Below are positions 1 to 10,707 of a stretch of DNA of 64,000 bases, in pieces. Each line of letters opens with the position of its first letter. The first letter of the stretch is position 1. This stretch comes from Hordeum vulgare subsp. vulgare (taxonomy: Eukaryota; Streptophyta; Magnoliopsida; Poales; Poaceae). The notes beneath the pieces were generated by a model. That model had not been told where the DNA came from. It saw nothing but the letters and a program-made list of their open reading frames with translations, and searched no databases. The stretch spans positions 170,544,689 through 170,608,688 of the forward strand of contig NC_058523.1 of assembly GCF_904849725.1 (NCBI RefSeq), written 5' to 3'. The position numbers and the translations under genes are program-made.

Positions 1-478
1 ATGGAGGAGTCACTTACCAAGGAGTAATTTCCCAAAACAGTTCGGAGAATGGTGATTTGAGCAAAGAGATCGAAAATCCGAGCAAGAGGAGCAAGAACAC
101 GGGTTTGAGCTGCGAAACAAGTTTTTTCTGGAGGTAGGAGAACCAAATGAGAGCAAGAATGAGTGGAGGGGGTGCCTGTGGGCCCCATAAGCCTAGGTGG
201 CACGGCCAGGGGGGTGCCCGCGCCCCTACGGCTTGTGACCCACTGGTGTGGCCCCCAGACAGACTCTTTGTCCCAGTATTTTTTAAAAATTCCAGAAAAA
301 ATCATACTTGATTTTCACAGCGTTCGGAGAACTTTTGTTTTCGGGGTACTTTTCTACCGGACGCAAAAAATGAAAACAGGGAAAACTAAACTAAATCTAT
401 CATTTTTTTCTAAGCTATCGAAGGTGAAAGCTTGGAACAAAGGTATGTGACTCCTCGATTCATCCATCTCATGGTCTT
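1..478 (-). promoter_or_regulatory. Element B spacer ahead of ORF2: LTR-U3-like leader and 5' splice site
   Basis: This is the part of B between gag-protease and ORF2. On the minus strand it runs from an A/T-rich block with AAAAGTTCTCCG (around 320-350), through a GC-rich block (170-265), to a consensus splice donor GTAAGT at 17-12. The GC-rich block (cggcacggccaggggggtg near 196-214, then ggcttgtgacccact) resembles the U3 of B's own 5' LTR at 14780-14855 more than it resembles the equivalent block of A. The rest of the intron and ORF2 are outside the window. Promoter activity is inferred. I see no clear TATA box here. Confidence 0.5.
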
Positions 479-2229
479 TGCTAGCAGTCCGTGGCAACGG
501 CACTAGAAGAATGCTGTTGACGTGTTCCTGACTTGATGCCTTCGTGGCAACGGAGTTAGAACTGCTCCCAGTTGCTCAACAATTAGCAATTGTCGTGCAA
601 TGGCCCACCAGCGTGTGGGTTCGCGGCAGTTTTCGAGGGTAGAGTATTATACCCAAATTTGTTGGTTCGTCGGATAGGAAGTGAGAGGATACTCTCAAGA
701 ACTAGCAGCTGAATGTGTCACATTCAACCACACCTGAAAGATTAGTATCTGCAAGCAAAGCATCAGCAGCAAAGTAGTATGATAACAACGGTGTCAGAAA
801 CGATCTGGTGACAAGGCACACTATTCCTAACTGTTGTATCAATGGCGCCAGAAGTTGCCCGTGGACGGGAAATATTCTTTCCCGTCAACGTCGTGCGAAA
901 AAGTATTGTAGCAGGGAGCAACAGTGTAACGAGTAGCAGTAGTGGCAAGGAAGAGCAGTAGTGACAACAGTAGCAAGTAGCAACAGTAGCAAGTAGCAGA
1001 GCAAAGCAAGTAACAGCAGCAGCAACAGTAGTAACAGCAGCAGAGCAAAACAAGTAACAGCAGCAGCAACAGTAGTAACAGCAGTAGAGCAAAACAAGTA
1101 ACAGCAGCAGTGGGACAAACTCGTAGGCAATGGGTCGGTGATTTGTTTGGATGATATTCATCATGCAACAATTATAACACGAAGAGATATGTGGCTAGCT
1201 CCCGTTCGTCAATGTGATGTAGGCATGCATTCCGTGTGTCCTCATACGTTCTTAGGGAAAAGAACTTGCATGCCATCTATTGTCCATCCCTCCCGTGGCA
1301 GCGGGTCCAAAAGAAAACTACGGGATATTAAGGTTCTCCTTTTAATAAAGAACCAGACCAATGCATTACCACTTGGTGAACACATGAACTCCTCAAACAA
1401 TGGTCATCACCGGGAGTGGTTCCGGTTATTGTCACTCCGGGGTTGCCGGGTCATAACACATAGTAGGTAACTAAAACTTGCAAGATCGGATCTAAAACAC
1501 ACATATATTGGTGACAACATAATAATTTCAGATCTGAAATCATGGCACTCGGGCCCTAGTGACAAGCATTAAGCATGGCAAAGTAGTAGCAACATCAATC
1601 TCAGAACATAGTGGATACTAGGGATCAATCCCCGTCAAAACTAACTCGATTACATGATAAATCACATCCTACTCATCACCGCCCAGCGAGCCTATGAATA
1701 GATTACTCACGAACGATGAAGAGCTTCATGGAATTGGAGAGGGAAGAAGGTTGATGATGACGATGGCGACAATTTCCCCTCTCCGGAGCCCAGAACGGAC
1801 TCCAGATTTGCCCTCCAGATGAAGAACAGGATGCGGCGGCGCCTCCATATCGCAAACGTGACGAAATATTCTCTCTTGATTTTTTCTGGGACGAAAGTGA
1901 ATTTATAGAGCTGAGTTTGGGGGCGGCAGAGCCACGTGGGCCAAACAAGCTTGCTAGCCGCCACCAGGGGGGTGGCGGCTACAGGGCTTGTGGCCCACTA
2001 GCCCATCCCCTCCGGTGGAACTTTGCGCATTTATTTTTCATATTTTCCAGAAATATTCTCCGTAAATTTTCAGGACGCTCCGTGAACTTTCATTTCTGCA
2101 CAAAAACAACACCAAGGCAATTCTGCTGAAAATAGCGTCAGTCCAGGTTAGTTCCATTCAAATCATGGAAATTAGAGTCCAAAACAAGGGAAAAGAGTTT
2201 GGAAAAGTAGATACGATGGAGACGTATCA
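479..2229 (-). repeat. Element A 3' LTR (1751 bp)
   Basis: The LTR starts TGATACGTCTCC at 2229 and ends CTGCTAGCA at 479 on the minus strand. A TATA box (CTCTATAAATTC) sits at about 1912-1899, with a GC-rich inverted repeat (GCCGCCACC...GGTGGCGGC, 1957-1980) upstream of it. Bases 940-1110 are a CAG/CAA-type minisatellite with a unit of about 45 bp. It produces spurious leucine/cysteine-rich ORFs on the minus strand. Confidence 0.92.
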
Positions 2230-4006
2230 ACTCCCCCAAGCTTAAAACCTTGCTTGTCCTCAAGCAACTCAGTTGACAAACTGAAAAAGAAAGCAAAAGT
2301 TTGACAAACTCTGTTTGATCTTGTTGTTGCAACTATGTCTAACTCATAACCAGAATTTCAGCAAGATCACAAGTTAACCACATAAGCAAGTGACACAAAG
2401 GTCTCACGGTAAACTAATATCAATGGCATAATCAGGTAACGAGCAAATAATAATGAGTTTCAAATACCAACAATTCAATCAAAACGAGCATGAAGCAATA
2501 TGAATAGGTGGTATCTTGCTAGCTCTTTCTGAGACCGCAAAACATAAATGTAGAGCACTTTCAAAGATCAAGGGCTGACTAAACATTGTAATTCATAGCA
2601 ACGAAGATCCAGTCATAGTCATACTCAATATCAATCAAAAGCCAAGCATAAAAATGACAGAGGTGCTCTCTAATTGGTGCTTATATAAGAAGAGGATGAC
2701 TCAACAGGAAAATAAATAGACAGGCCCTTCGCAGAGGGAAGCATTGATTTGCAGAGGTGCCAGAGCTCAAGCTTTGAAAACAGAGATAATAATTTTGGGT
2801 GGCATGCTTTCATTGTCAATGCAATGACCAAGAGTTCTCAATATCTTCCACGCTACTCATGCTATAGGCGGTTCCCAAACAGAAAAATAAAGTTTTAACT
2901 CCCCCACCACCAATCAATCACACTCCACGGCTAGCCGAATCCTCGGGTACCGTCCATACTAACATCAATCCGGGGGGAGTCTTGTTTTACAGTTATGTTT
3001 TCGATTTAAGCGTGGAACTGGGCATTCCTATTACCGGCCCCTTTCTCGTGAATGACAGTGAATAAAGAAATGTCGAGGATAACACGCCTAACATGGAAGA
3101 TATCAATAGCCCCCTGTCACCACATGAGCGGTTCGGGCATGCAAAACAGATTATTTCTTGAAGGTTTAGCGAATGGCACATGCAAATTTACATGGAACGG
3201 CAGGTAGATACCGCAAATAGGTAGGTACGGTGGACTCTCATGGAAAAAACTTTTGGGTTTATGGAAGTGGATGCATAAGCAGTATTCCACTTAGTACAAG
3301 TGAAGGCTAGCAAAAGACTGGGAAGCGACCAACTAGAGAGCGACAACAGTCATCAAGATGCAATGAGTTTGACTAACATTGAATGCAAGCATGAAACAGA
3401 TATAAATCACCATGGACACGAACATCATAGAGGCTATGTTGATTTTGTTTCAACTACATGCATGAACATGCACCAAGTCAAGCCACTTATATCATTCAAA
3501 GGAGAATACCATCCTATCATACTACATCATAGTCATCTCAAAATCTATGTTGGCACTCAAGACAAACCATTATAAGCTCTGAGCTAGTTAAGCATTGCAT
3601 CCGAAACTATGATCTGTAAGTTGTCATTGCAAACATGGTTCTCTCACAACAAAGCTGAATCAGGCATGACAAGCTACTCATATTTACAAAAACAAAATAG
3701 ATAGAGTTCATACCAGCTTTTCCAGTCTCAGTCACTTCATCATATATCATCATTATTGCCTTTCATTTGCACAATCGAACGATGTGAACAATAATAAGAG
3801 TGCTTGTGCAATGGACTAAGCTGAATCTACAGGCAAACACAAAGGAGAAGACAAAGTAATATGGCTCTTTGAAAGCTAAACAGGTATGCATGCAAGAGCC
3901 ACTAAACATTGTAACCAATATCTTCTACCTTGACCCAAAGAAAAAGAAAACTATTTACACGGGAAAACTCCCAACAAGCAAAAGAAGAAAGAAAAATCTT
4001 TTTGGG
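2230..4006 (-). other. Element A 3' untranslated region with terminal polypurine tract
   Basis: This is 1.8 kb of non-coding internal sequence between ORF2 and the 3' LTR, and it aligns with 28972-30961 of element D. The polypurine tract AAGCTTGGGGGAGT lies at 2243-2230, directly against the LTR start, as needed for plus-strand priming. I see no coding potential; short ORFs at 2138-3575 have no recognisable similarity. Confidence 0.75.
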
Positions 4007-5198
4007 TTATCTAAAAAGGACACAAAACAATAAAACAAGAAAACTAAAAAAACTAGCACGGATAATACAATGGCAAAGTGTAAACACCGACTGACAAAGT
4101 GAAAGCATAAGCATGAATGTAAGGTCGGTGAGAACACGTACTCCCCCAAGCTTAGGCTTTTGTCTTAGCTTGGTGTACTGCCAAGGCTGGTCCTGGCAAA
4201 ACCAAAAATCATAATGGGTGTTACACGGGAGTGCTGCAGCCACTGCCTGAATAGCTGCCTCACGAAGTCGAGCAGCCGTCGCCTCCCTCTCATACTCCTC
4301 TGCGTCTCCTATGGTTATGTAGTATCTTCGTTTTACTTGAAAGTCAAAGAAAGCAGGAGCATGAAGGGTAATATGGAAAACACGCTGCCGGTTAAATATC
4401 AAATGGTATAGGAGGGATTCATCATCCCTCTCAAGGAACTGGTAGCGTGTTAGAGCGACACGATCAAGGTAGGCAGTACGGAGAGGGGGGTCTCCTGAAC
4501 GGATGGGTACTCCAAGAAAATTTGCTAAGCTCAATGGCATAAATTCCACCAAAGAAATCCCCCTCAATGGCATTATTATTCAGCCTCCTTGTTATAATAG
4601 CTCCCATGTTGAAGCTCTTGTCACCTGTTACTGCGCTCTTAAGGATACTAAGGTCGGATGCGCATAGGTGACAATGTGCACCCTTGTCGTTAATGCACCT
4701 ACCTATGAAGAGGGCAAAGTAGTGCAATGCAGGGAAATGAATGCTTCCTATGGTAGCTTGCATGATATCTCTAGTTTCTCCAACAGTTATACTGGATACA
4801 AAGTCTCTAACCGAAGACTTAGCAGGATCATTAAGACTATCCCCATCGGGTATCTTGCAAATCCTATTGAAATCCTCCAAATCCATGGTGTAGGATTTAT
4901 CATACAGATCAAACAGTATGGATGAGTCATGGCCAACTGAAAATTTAAATCTACGCACGAAAGAGGCAGTGAGCATAGCATAATGTTCACATTTATCTAA
5001 GAGGAATTCTGCTAACCCTACATTGCGGACAAGTGTATCAAACTCATCCTTGAAGCCTACTTCGATCATGAATTCATCGGAAGGCCATTCACATGGTTGT
5101 ACCGGTGCGTCCCTTAGTTGATAAGGTTCGGGCTCCCGAAAAGAAAGACAGGGACCCTTCTTACTTGAGGAACCACCATGAAACTTCCTCCTGAACAT
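4007..5198 (-). pseudogene. Element A ORF2, ATHILA ORF-1-like protein (frameshifted)
   Basis: ORF2 starts at the ATG at 5198, 13 bases after an intron acceptor. The first frame runs to about 4530 and the homologous continuation (ANFLGVPIRSGD onward) is in another frame, so there is one frameshift near 4525-4545. The original stop after QPWQ has been lost and the frame reads on to 4007. Key block: LYDKSYTMDLEDFNRICKIP, then VGETRDI, HYFALFIGRCIN and DGDFFGGIY-type motifs shared with ORF2 of D (27911-28936) and I. These fit the ATHILA ORF-1 family found in Athila-lineage elements; the molecular function is unknown. Its place in the element, after gag-protease and before the 3' region, is where other Athila elements carry an envelope-like gene. 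I see no signal peptide or membrane helix, so an envelope role is not supported. Confidence 0.65.
4140..4153 (-). promoter_or_regulatory. Second polypurine tract after ORF2 (element A)
   Basis: AAGCTTGGGGGAGT on the minus strand is identical over 14 bases to the tract that abuts the 3' LTR at 2243-2230. D has the same arrangement (28958-28971 and 30948-30961). It could serve as an internal plus-strand primer; this is inferred from sequence identity only. Confidence 0.5.
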
Positions 5199-5210
5199 AA
5201 TTTCCTAATG

Positions 5211-5433
5211 CTGAAATTTTTGAAGTTCAAGAGAAAAGTGAATGAAGACCAGACCACACCTTGTAGCAATTACTCCTACTAGTGCCTAGAGACCGTATCA
5301 CGCGCTAAAACTACTTGGTACCATCTAAAATCAACATTTCTAGCTCAAGAACAGGGTCACCAAGGTAGCAAGAATACGCGAAGGATAAAGCACTAGAGCA
5401 AAAACTAATTGGACTAATGGAGGAGTCACTTAC
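5211..5433 (-). other. Predicted 5'UTR intron of element A ORF2 (223 bp)
   Basis: The donor GTAAGT begins at 5433 and the acceptor TTTCAG ends at 5211, 13 bases before the ORF2 ATG. Donor and acceptor are at equivalent places in D (27684-27900, 217 bp) and I (60448-60230, 219 bp), and the donor is kept in B (17-12). The intron body is alignable among them. Splicing is predicted, not shown. Confidence 0.55.
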
Positions 5434-6030
5434 CCAGGAGTAATTTCCCCAAAACGGTTCGGAGAATGGTGCTTTGAGCAAGGAGATCAAAAATCACAGA
5501 CAAATGAGGAAGAACACGGGTTTGAGGTGCGAAACAATTTTTTCTGGAGGTGGAAGAAGAGGATGGGAGCTGGATGAGTGGCGGGGGTCCCTGTGGGCCC
5601 CGCAAGCTTGCTAGCTACCACCAGGGGGTGGCGGCTGCAGGGCTTGTGGCCCACTGGTGTGGCCCCCAAGCCAGCTCTCAGTCCCAGTATTTTTCAAATA
5701 ATCTAGAAAAAATCATACTAGATTTTCAGGACCATCGGAGAACTTTTATTTTCGGGTTTTTTTTTCTCCGAGATGATAAAATGGAAAACAGGAAAAACTA
5801 AACTAAATCTATCATTTTTCTTCTAAGCAACAGAAAGTCAAAGCTTAAAACAGAGGTATGTGACTCTTTGATTCATCCATTTCATGGTCATCGAAAGAAA
5901 TCCGTCAATGGGGTTGATCAAACCCTCATGACAAAACCTTCTTGAACCGCAAAAGAGAACGGAGAATTTTCGAATAGCCACTAAGTCACCTCAATGGGGA
6001 TATGTATCTCCCCAACAAGCAAATCATACT
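5434..6030 (-). promoter_or_regulatory. LTR-U3-like leader ahead of ORF2 (element A)
   Basis: Between gag-protease and the ORF2 intron lies a non-coding block that resembles the U3 of A's own LTR. Bases 5603-5655 match 1946-1998 of the 3' LTR at about 50 of 54 positions (caagcttgctag, ccaccaggggg, ggcggct, cagggcttgtggcccact). The flanking A/T-rich part also follows the LTR order (AAAAGTTCTC, CCTGAAAAT, TTTCTAGA, GAAAAATA). The TATA box of the LTR is not clearly kept. I infer an internal promoter or leader for a separate ORF2 transcript. Confidence 0.5.
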
Positions 6031-8783
6031 TCATCTTGACATGAGGAATAGGGCATTCAAAGCTCCCAATAAGAATCTATGAGTCTTTTCGATAGCATTG
6101 ATGCAATGTACTTGATATCGTTTCTTCGGGAAGTGCACTGTATGCTCATTACCGTTGACATGGAAAGTGACATTGCCTTTGTTGCAATCTATAACAACCC
6201 CTGCAGTGTTTAAAAAGGGTCTTCCGAGGATGACAGCCATGGCATCGTCCTCGGGAATATCCAAGATAACAAAGTCTGTTAAGATACTGGTGTTAGCAAC
6301 CACAACAAGCACATCCTCGCAAACGCCGATAGGGAAAGCAGTTGATTTGTCGGCCATTTGGAGAGAAATTTTAGTGGGTGTCAACTTATCCAATTCAAGT
6401 CTATGGTAAAGAGAGGCAGTTCTTACGTAGTTGCCTTTAATGGAGCAAGGTATAGTGGGCACTCCGGGATCACCAAGTTTCTTAGGAGTTCCACCTTTGA
6501 AAGTGTAATTGACAAGCATGGTGGAGATCTCAAGATCTGGTATCTTCTGTTTATTGGTCACGATATCTTTCATGTACTTGGATTTTGAGCATATCAGTTA
6601 ACCGCATCTGCAGAAAGACGGGTCTTATCATCTCAACGAAGCGGTCAAAATCCTCATCATCCTTTTTCTTGGATGGCTTAGGAGGAAAGGGCATAGGTCT
6701 CTGAACCCATGGCTCCCTTTTTTTTACCATGCTTCCTAGCAGTGAAGTCATTCTTATCGTATCTCTTAGGTTGTGGGTTATCAGGATTAACCGTAGGTTC
6801 AATCTCCACATCCTCATCATTGCTAGGTTGAGCATTATTATGAACATCGCTGTCCATATTGTCACCAAGTTCATGTTCATCACCAGATTGTGTTTCTGCA
6901 TCAGACGCAGAAATATCATTTGGTTCTTCAGGTGCGACAGTATTTGGTGAACTGACATGTAGGTTTCTATCATCCTTCTTCTTCTCCTTAGGATGACTGG
7001 GTGTATCAGCATTACTTCCTTGAGAATCTTGATCAATTCTCTTAGGATGGCCTTCAGGATACAAAGGTTCCTGAGTCATTTTGCCTCTTCTAGTAATGAC
7101 TCTGACAGAGTTGTCATTTAATTCATTGAGCAAGTCATTCTGAGCTTTAATTACTTGTTCTACCTGAGTAGTAATCATAGAGCCATCTTTACTCAGAAGC
7201 TTCACATCATTGACATTTCTGTCTACACAAGCACTTAAATGACTAAGCATACGAGTACTTTGTTCCAAATGTCTGCTAACATAATCATTGAAACTCTGTT
7301 GTTTGGCAACAAAGTTGTCAAATTCATCAAAGCATAGGCTAGCAGGTTTATCAAAAGGAATATCACTCTTATCAAACGTACGCAGAAAATTCACTTCTAC
7401 TACTTGTATCGGGTTATCGAGACCATGGATCTCTTCGATAGGTGGTAGATTTTTGGCATCTTCAGATCTAATGCCTTTCTCTTCCATAGATTTCTTGGCT
7501 TCTTGCATATCTTCGGGACTGAGGAATAGAATACCGCTTTTCTTAGGAGTTGGCTTAGGAGGTGGTTCGGGAATAGTCCAAGCATTATCGTTGATCAAGA
7601 TGTTATTCACAAGGATCTCAGCTTGTTTGATAGTTCGTTCCCTAAAAACACAACCGGCACAACTATCTAGGTGGTCTCTAGAGACATCGGTAAGTCCGTT
7701 ATAGAAGATATCAAGTATCTCGTTCTTCTTAAGAGGGTGATCACGCAAAGCATTCTGTAGCTGGATGAGCCTCCCCCAAGCTTGTGGGAGACTCTCTTCT
7801 TTGAGTTGGGAAAAGTTGTATATTTCCTGCAAGGCAGCTTGCTTCTTATAGGCAGGGAAATATTTCTCATAGAAGTAATAGACCATATCCTGGGGACTAC
7901 TCACACATCCAGGAGCAAGAGAAGTGAACCAGGCTTTAGCGTCATCCTTTAGAGAGAAAGCAAACAGCTTAAGGATATAGTAGTAGCGGATCTTCTCCTC
8001 ACTCGAGAAAAGGCTGGCTATATCGTGTAGTTTGGTAAGATGGGCTACGACTGTCTCAGACTCATAACCGTGGAAAGGATCAGATTCGACTAGAGAGAAT
8101 ATCTCAGGGTCGACAGAGAATTCATAATCCTTATCGGTGATAAAGATAGGTGAAGTGGCAAACTCGGGTCGTATTTCATCCTAGCTTTCAGAGATTTTTC
8201 CTTCCACTTGAGAAGTAATTTCTCAGCATCATAGGCATCCTTACACGCAAGAAAATCCTCAGCTATCTCTCCCTCCATAACGTAACCCTCAGGTATATCA
8301 GGCAATTCATTCTAGGAGAGCTAGATCTAGTAGGAGGAAAAGCAGGTTCTATCTCAATAGTATCGGCAGTTTCAGAAGCATCACGAGCATTGGCAGTAAC
8401 TCTAGCAATATGAGCATCAATTAATACCCCTAGTGGCACATCAGGCAAAGTAGTATCTCTAGAAGTATCAAGCATAGCATCATCAGGCAAAATAGCATCT
8501 CTAGCATCATCACGAAAGCAGTATCAGGCATAGTAGCATCAAGCATAACATCTCTAGCTGTATCAGGCATAGCATCTCTAGCAGTATCAAGCATAGTATC
8601 TCTAGCAGTAGCATCATAAGCATCATCAAGCACACGCGACATATCAAGATTTCTAGCAGGAGGTGATGTCGCAAACTTACTCATAACTGAAGGTGAATCA
8701 AGTGCAGAGCTAGATGGCTATTCCTGACCTCCCCTCGTAGTTGAGGGCAAGACTTTGGTTTTTGGATCTTTGAGATTCTTCAT
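6031..8783 (-). pseudogene. gag: Element A gag-protease (disrupted)
   Basis: The start ATG is at 8783, followed by a polar N-terminal region with D-A-M-L/P-D-T repeats (8700-8450), the conserved gag core (VVAHLTKLHDIA-type block near 8040, then DMVYYFYEKYFPAYKKQAAL and ESLPQAWGRLIQL at 7904-7760), a linker (SRDHLDSCAGC, TIPEPPPKPTPKK), an acidic C-terminal segment and a retropepsin-like domain (6573-6031; IILGRPF-type and CEDV motifs). The reading frame is broken several times: in the 8090-8684 stretch, near 6678 and between 6678 and 6573. The protease active-site segment is missing: B and D read TALCDLGAGVSVM, but A passes from VRTA straight to SLYHRLEL, an in-frame loss of 13 codons at about 6413-6418. 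The product could not be an active protease. Confidence 0.85.
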
Positions 8784-8834
8784 AGTGATCAGCAGATATA
8801 AATCCCAAGTGACTCAGAGAATATAGCAATCGCT

Positions 8835-8852
8835 TCTTCGGCAACGGCGCCA
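8835..8852 (-). promoter_or_regulatory. Element A primer binding site (tRNA-Asp type)
   Basis: TGGCGCCGTTGCCGAAGA on the minus strand lies 10 bases inside the 5' LTR. The first 13 bases match the site used by plant Athila elements, complementary to the 3' end of tRNA-Asp; the last bases have diverged from GGGGA. Confidence 0.75.
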
Positions 8853-8862
8853 GCAAAAATGC

Positions 8863-10614
8863 TGCTAGCAGTCCCCGGCAACGGCACTATAAGAATGTTG
8901 TTGACGTGTTCCTGACTTGATGCCTCCCCGGCAACGGAGTCAGAACTGCTCCCAGTTGCTCAACAATTAGCAATTGTCTTGCAATGGCCCACCAGCGCGT
9001 GGGTTCGCGGCAGTTTTTGAGGGTAGAGTATTCGACCCAAATTTGTTGGTTCGCCGGATAGGAAGTGAGAGGATACTCTCAAGTATTAGCAGCTGAAATT
9101 GTTAGATTCAACCACACCTGAAAGAATAGTATCTGCAAGCAAAGTATCTTCAGCAAAGTAGTATGATAACAATGCTGTCATAAACGATCTCGTGACAAGG
9201 CAGACAATTCCTAACTGTCATATCAATGGCGCCAGAAGTTGCCCGTGGACGGGAAATATTCTTTCCCGTCAATGTCGTGCGAACAAGTATTGTAGCAGGG
9301 AGCAGGAGTGTAACAAGTAGCAGTAGTGGCAAGGAACAATAGTAGTGATAGCAGTAGCAAGTAGCACCAGTAGCATGTAGCAGAGCAAAGCATGTAACAG
9401 CAACAGCAACAGCAGTAACAACAGCAGAGCAAAACAAGTAACATCAGTAGCAACAGTAGTAACAGCAGCAGAGCAAAACAAGTAACAGTAGTAGTGGGAC
9501 AAACTCGTAGGCAATGGGTCGGTGATTTGTTTGGATGATATTCATCATGCAACAGTTATAACACGGAGAGATATGTGGCTAGCTCCCGTTCGTCAGTGTG
9601 ATGTAGGCATGCATTCCGTGTGTCGTCATACGTGCTTAGGGAAAAGAACTTGCATGACATCTATTGTCCATCCCGCCCGTGGCAGCGGGGTCCAAAAGGA
9701 AACTACAGGATATTAAGGTTCTCCTTTTAATAAAGAACCGGACCAACGCATTAGGACTTGGTGAACACATGAACTCCTCAAACTATGGTCATCACCTGGA
9801 GTGGTTCCGGTTATTGTCACTCGGGGGTTGCCAGGTCATAACACATAGTAGGTAACTACAACTTGCAAGATCGGATCTAAAACACACATATATTGGTGAC
9901 AACATAATAATTTCAGATCTGAAATCATAGCACTTGGGCCCTAGTGACAAGCATTAAGCATGGAAAAGTAGTAGCAACATCAATCTCACAACATAGTGGA
10001 TACTAGGGATCAATCCCCGTCAAAACTAACTCGATTACATGATAGATCTCATCCTACTCATCACCGCCCAGCGAGCCTATGAATAGATTACTCACGTACA
10101 ATGAAGAGCTTCATGGAATTGGAGAGGGAAGAAGGTTGATGACGACGATGGCGACTATTTCCCCTCTCCGGAGCCCAAAACGGACTCCAGATCTGCCCTC
10201 CAAATGAAGAACAGGATGTGCTGGCGCCTCCGTATCGCAAACGCGATGAAATATTCTCTCTTGATTTTTTCTGGGACGAAAGTGAATTTATAGAGCTGAA
10301 TTTGGGGGCGGCAGAGCCACGTGGGCCCCACAAGGTTGCTAGCCACCACCAGGGGGTGGCGGCTACAGGGCTTGTGGGCCACTGGCCCATCCCCTCCGGT
10401 GGATGTTTGCGCAGGTATTTTTCATATTTTCCAGAAATATTCTCCGTAAATTTTCATGACGTTCCGAGAACTTCCATTTCTGCACAAAAACAACACCAAG
10501 GCAATTCTGCTGAAAACAGCGTCAGTCCAGGTTAGTTCCATTCAAATCATGCAAATTAGAGTCCAAAACAAGGGCAAAAGAGTTTGGAAAAGTAGATACG
10601 ATGGAGATATATCA
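8863..10614 (-). repeat. Element A 5' LTR (1752 bp)
   Basis: This is the partner of the LTR at 479-2229 and collinear over its full length. It starts TGATATATCTCC at 10614 (an altered TGATACGTCTCC) and ends CTGCTAGCA at 8863. The CAG/CAA minisatellite is at about 9330-9490, with some unit differences from the 3' copy. Confidence 0.92.
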
Positions 10615-10707
10615 GTCATCGAAAGAAATCCATCAATGGGGTTGACCAAATCCGCTCGACAAACCTTTTCGAATCGCAAAAGAGAATGGAGAATTTTCGA
10701 ATAGTCA

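Larger units (their letters stand above)
479..10614 (-). mobile_element. Element A: complete non-autonomous Athila-lineage LTR retrotransposon nested in B
   Basis: A is a 10.1 kb element with two LTRs (479-2229 and 8863-10614), both with TG...CA termini on the minus strand. It has a primer site at 8852-8835, gag-protease, a spacer with intron, ORF2, a long 3' region and a polypurine tract next to the 3' LTR. Target-site duplication: gtctt (474-478) and gtcat (10615-10619), 4 of 5 identical; the uninterrupted paralogous site near 5882-5890 reads ggtcatcgaaag. There is no RT, RNase H or integrase. In 240 bp aligned by eye, the two LTRs differ at 19 sites (about 8 %), mostly transitions, so the insertion is millions of years old. 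Confidence 0.92.

Noticed and set aside
763..1171. Leucine/cysteine-rich minus-strand ORFs (also 9150-9552)
   Set aside because: They arise from the CAG/CAA minisatellite in the LTRs of A; three frames are open at once and there is no conserved protein pattern.
4007..5198. ORF2 as a retroviral envelope gene
   Set aside because: The position fits, but no signal peptide, transmembrane helix or furin-type site is visible in A, D or I.
8835..8852. tRNA-Asp gene fragments at the primer sites
   Set aside because: Only the 18 bases complementary to the tRNA 3' end are present, next to LTRs; they are primer sites, not tRNA genes.
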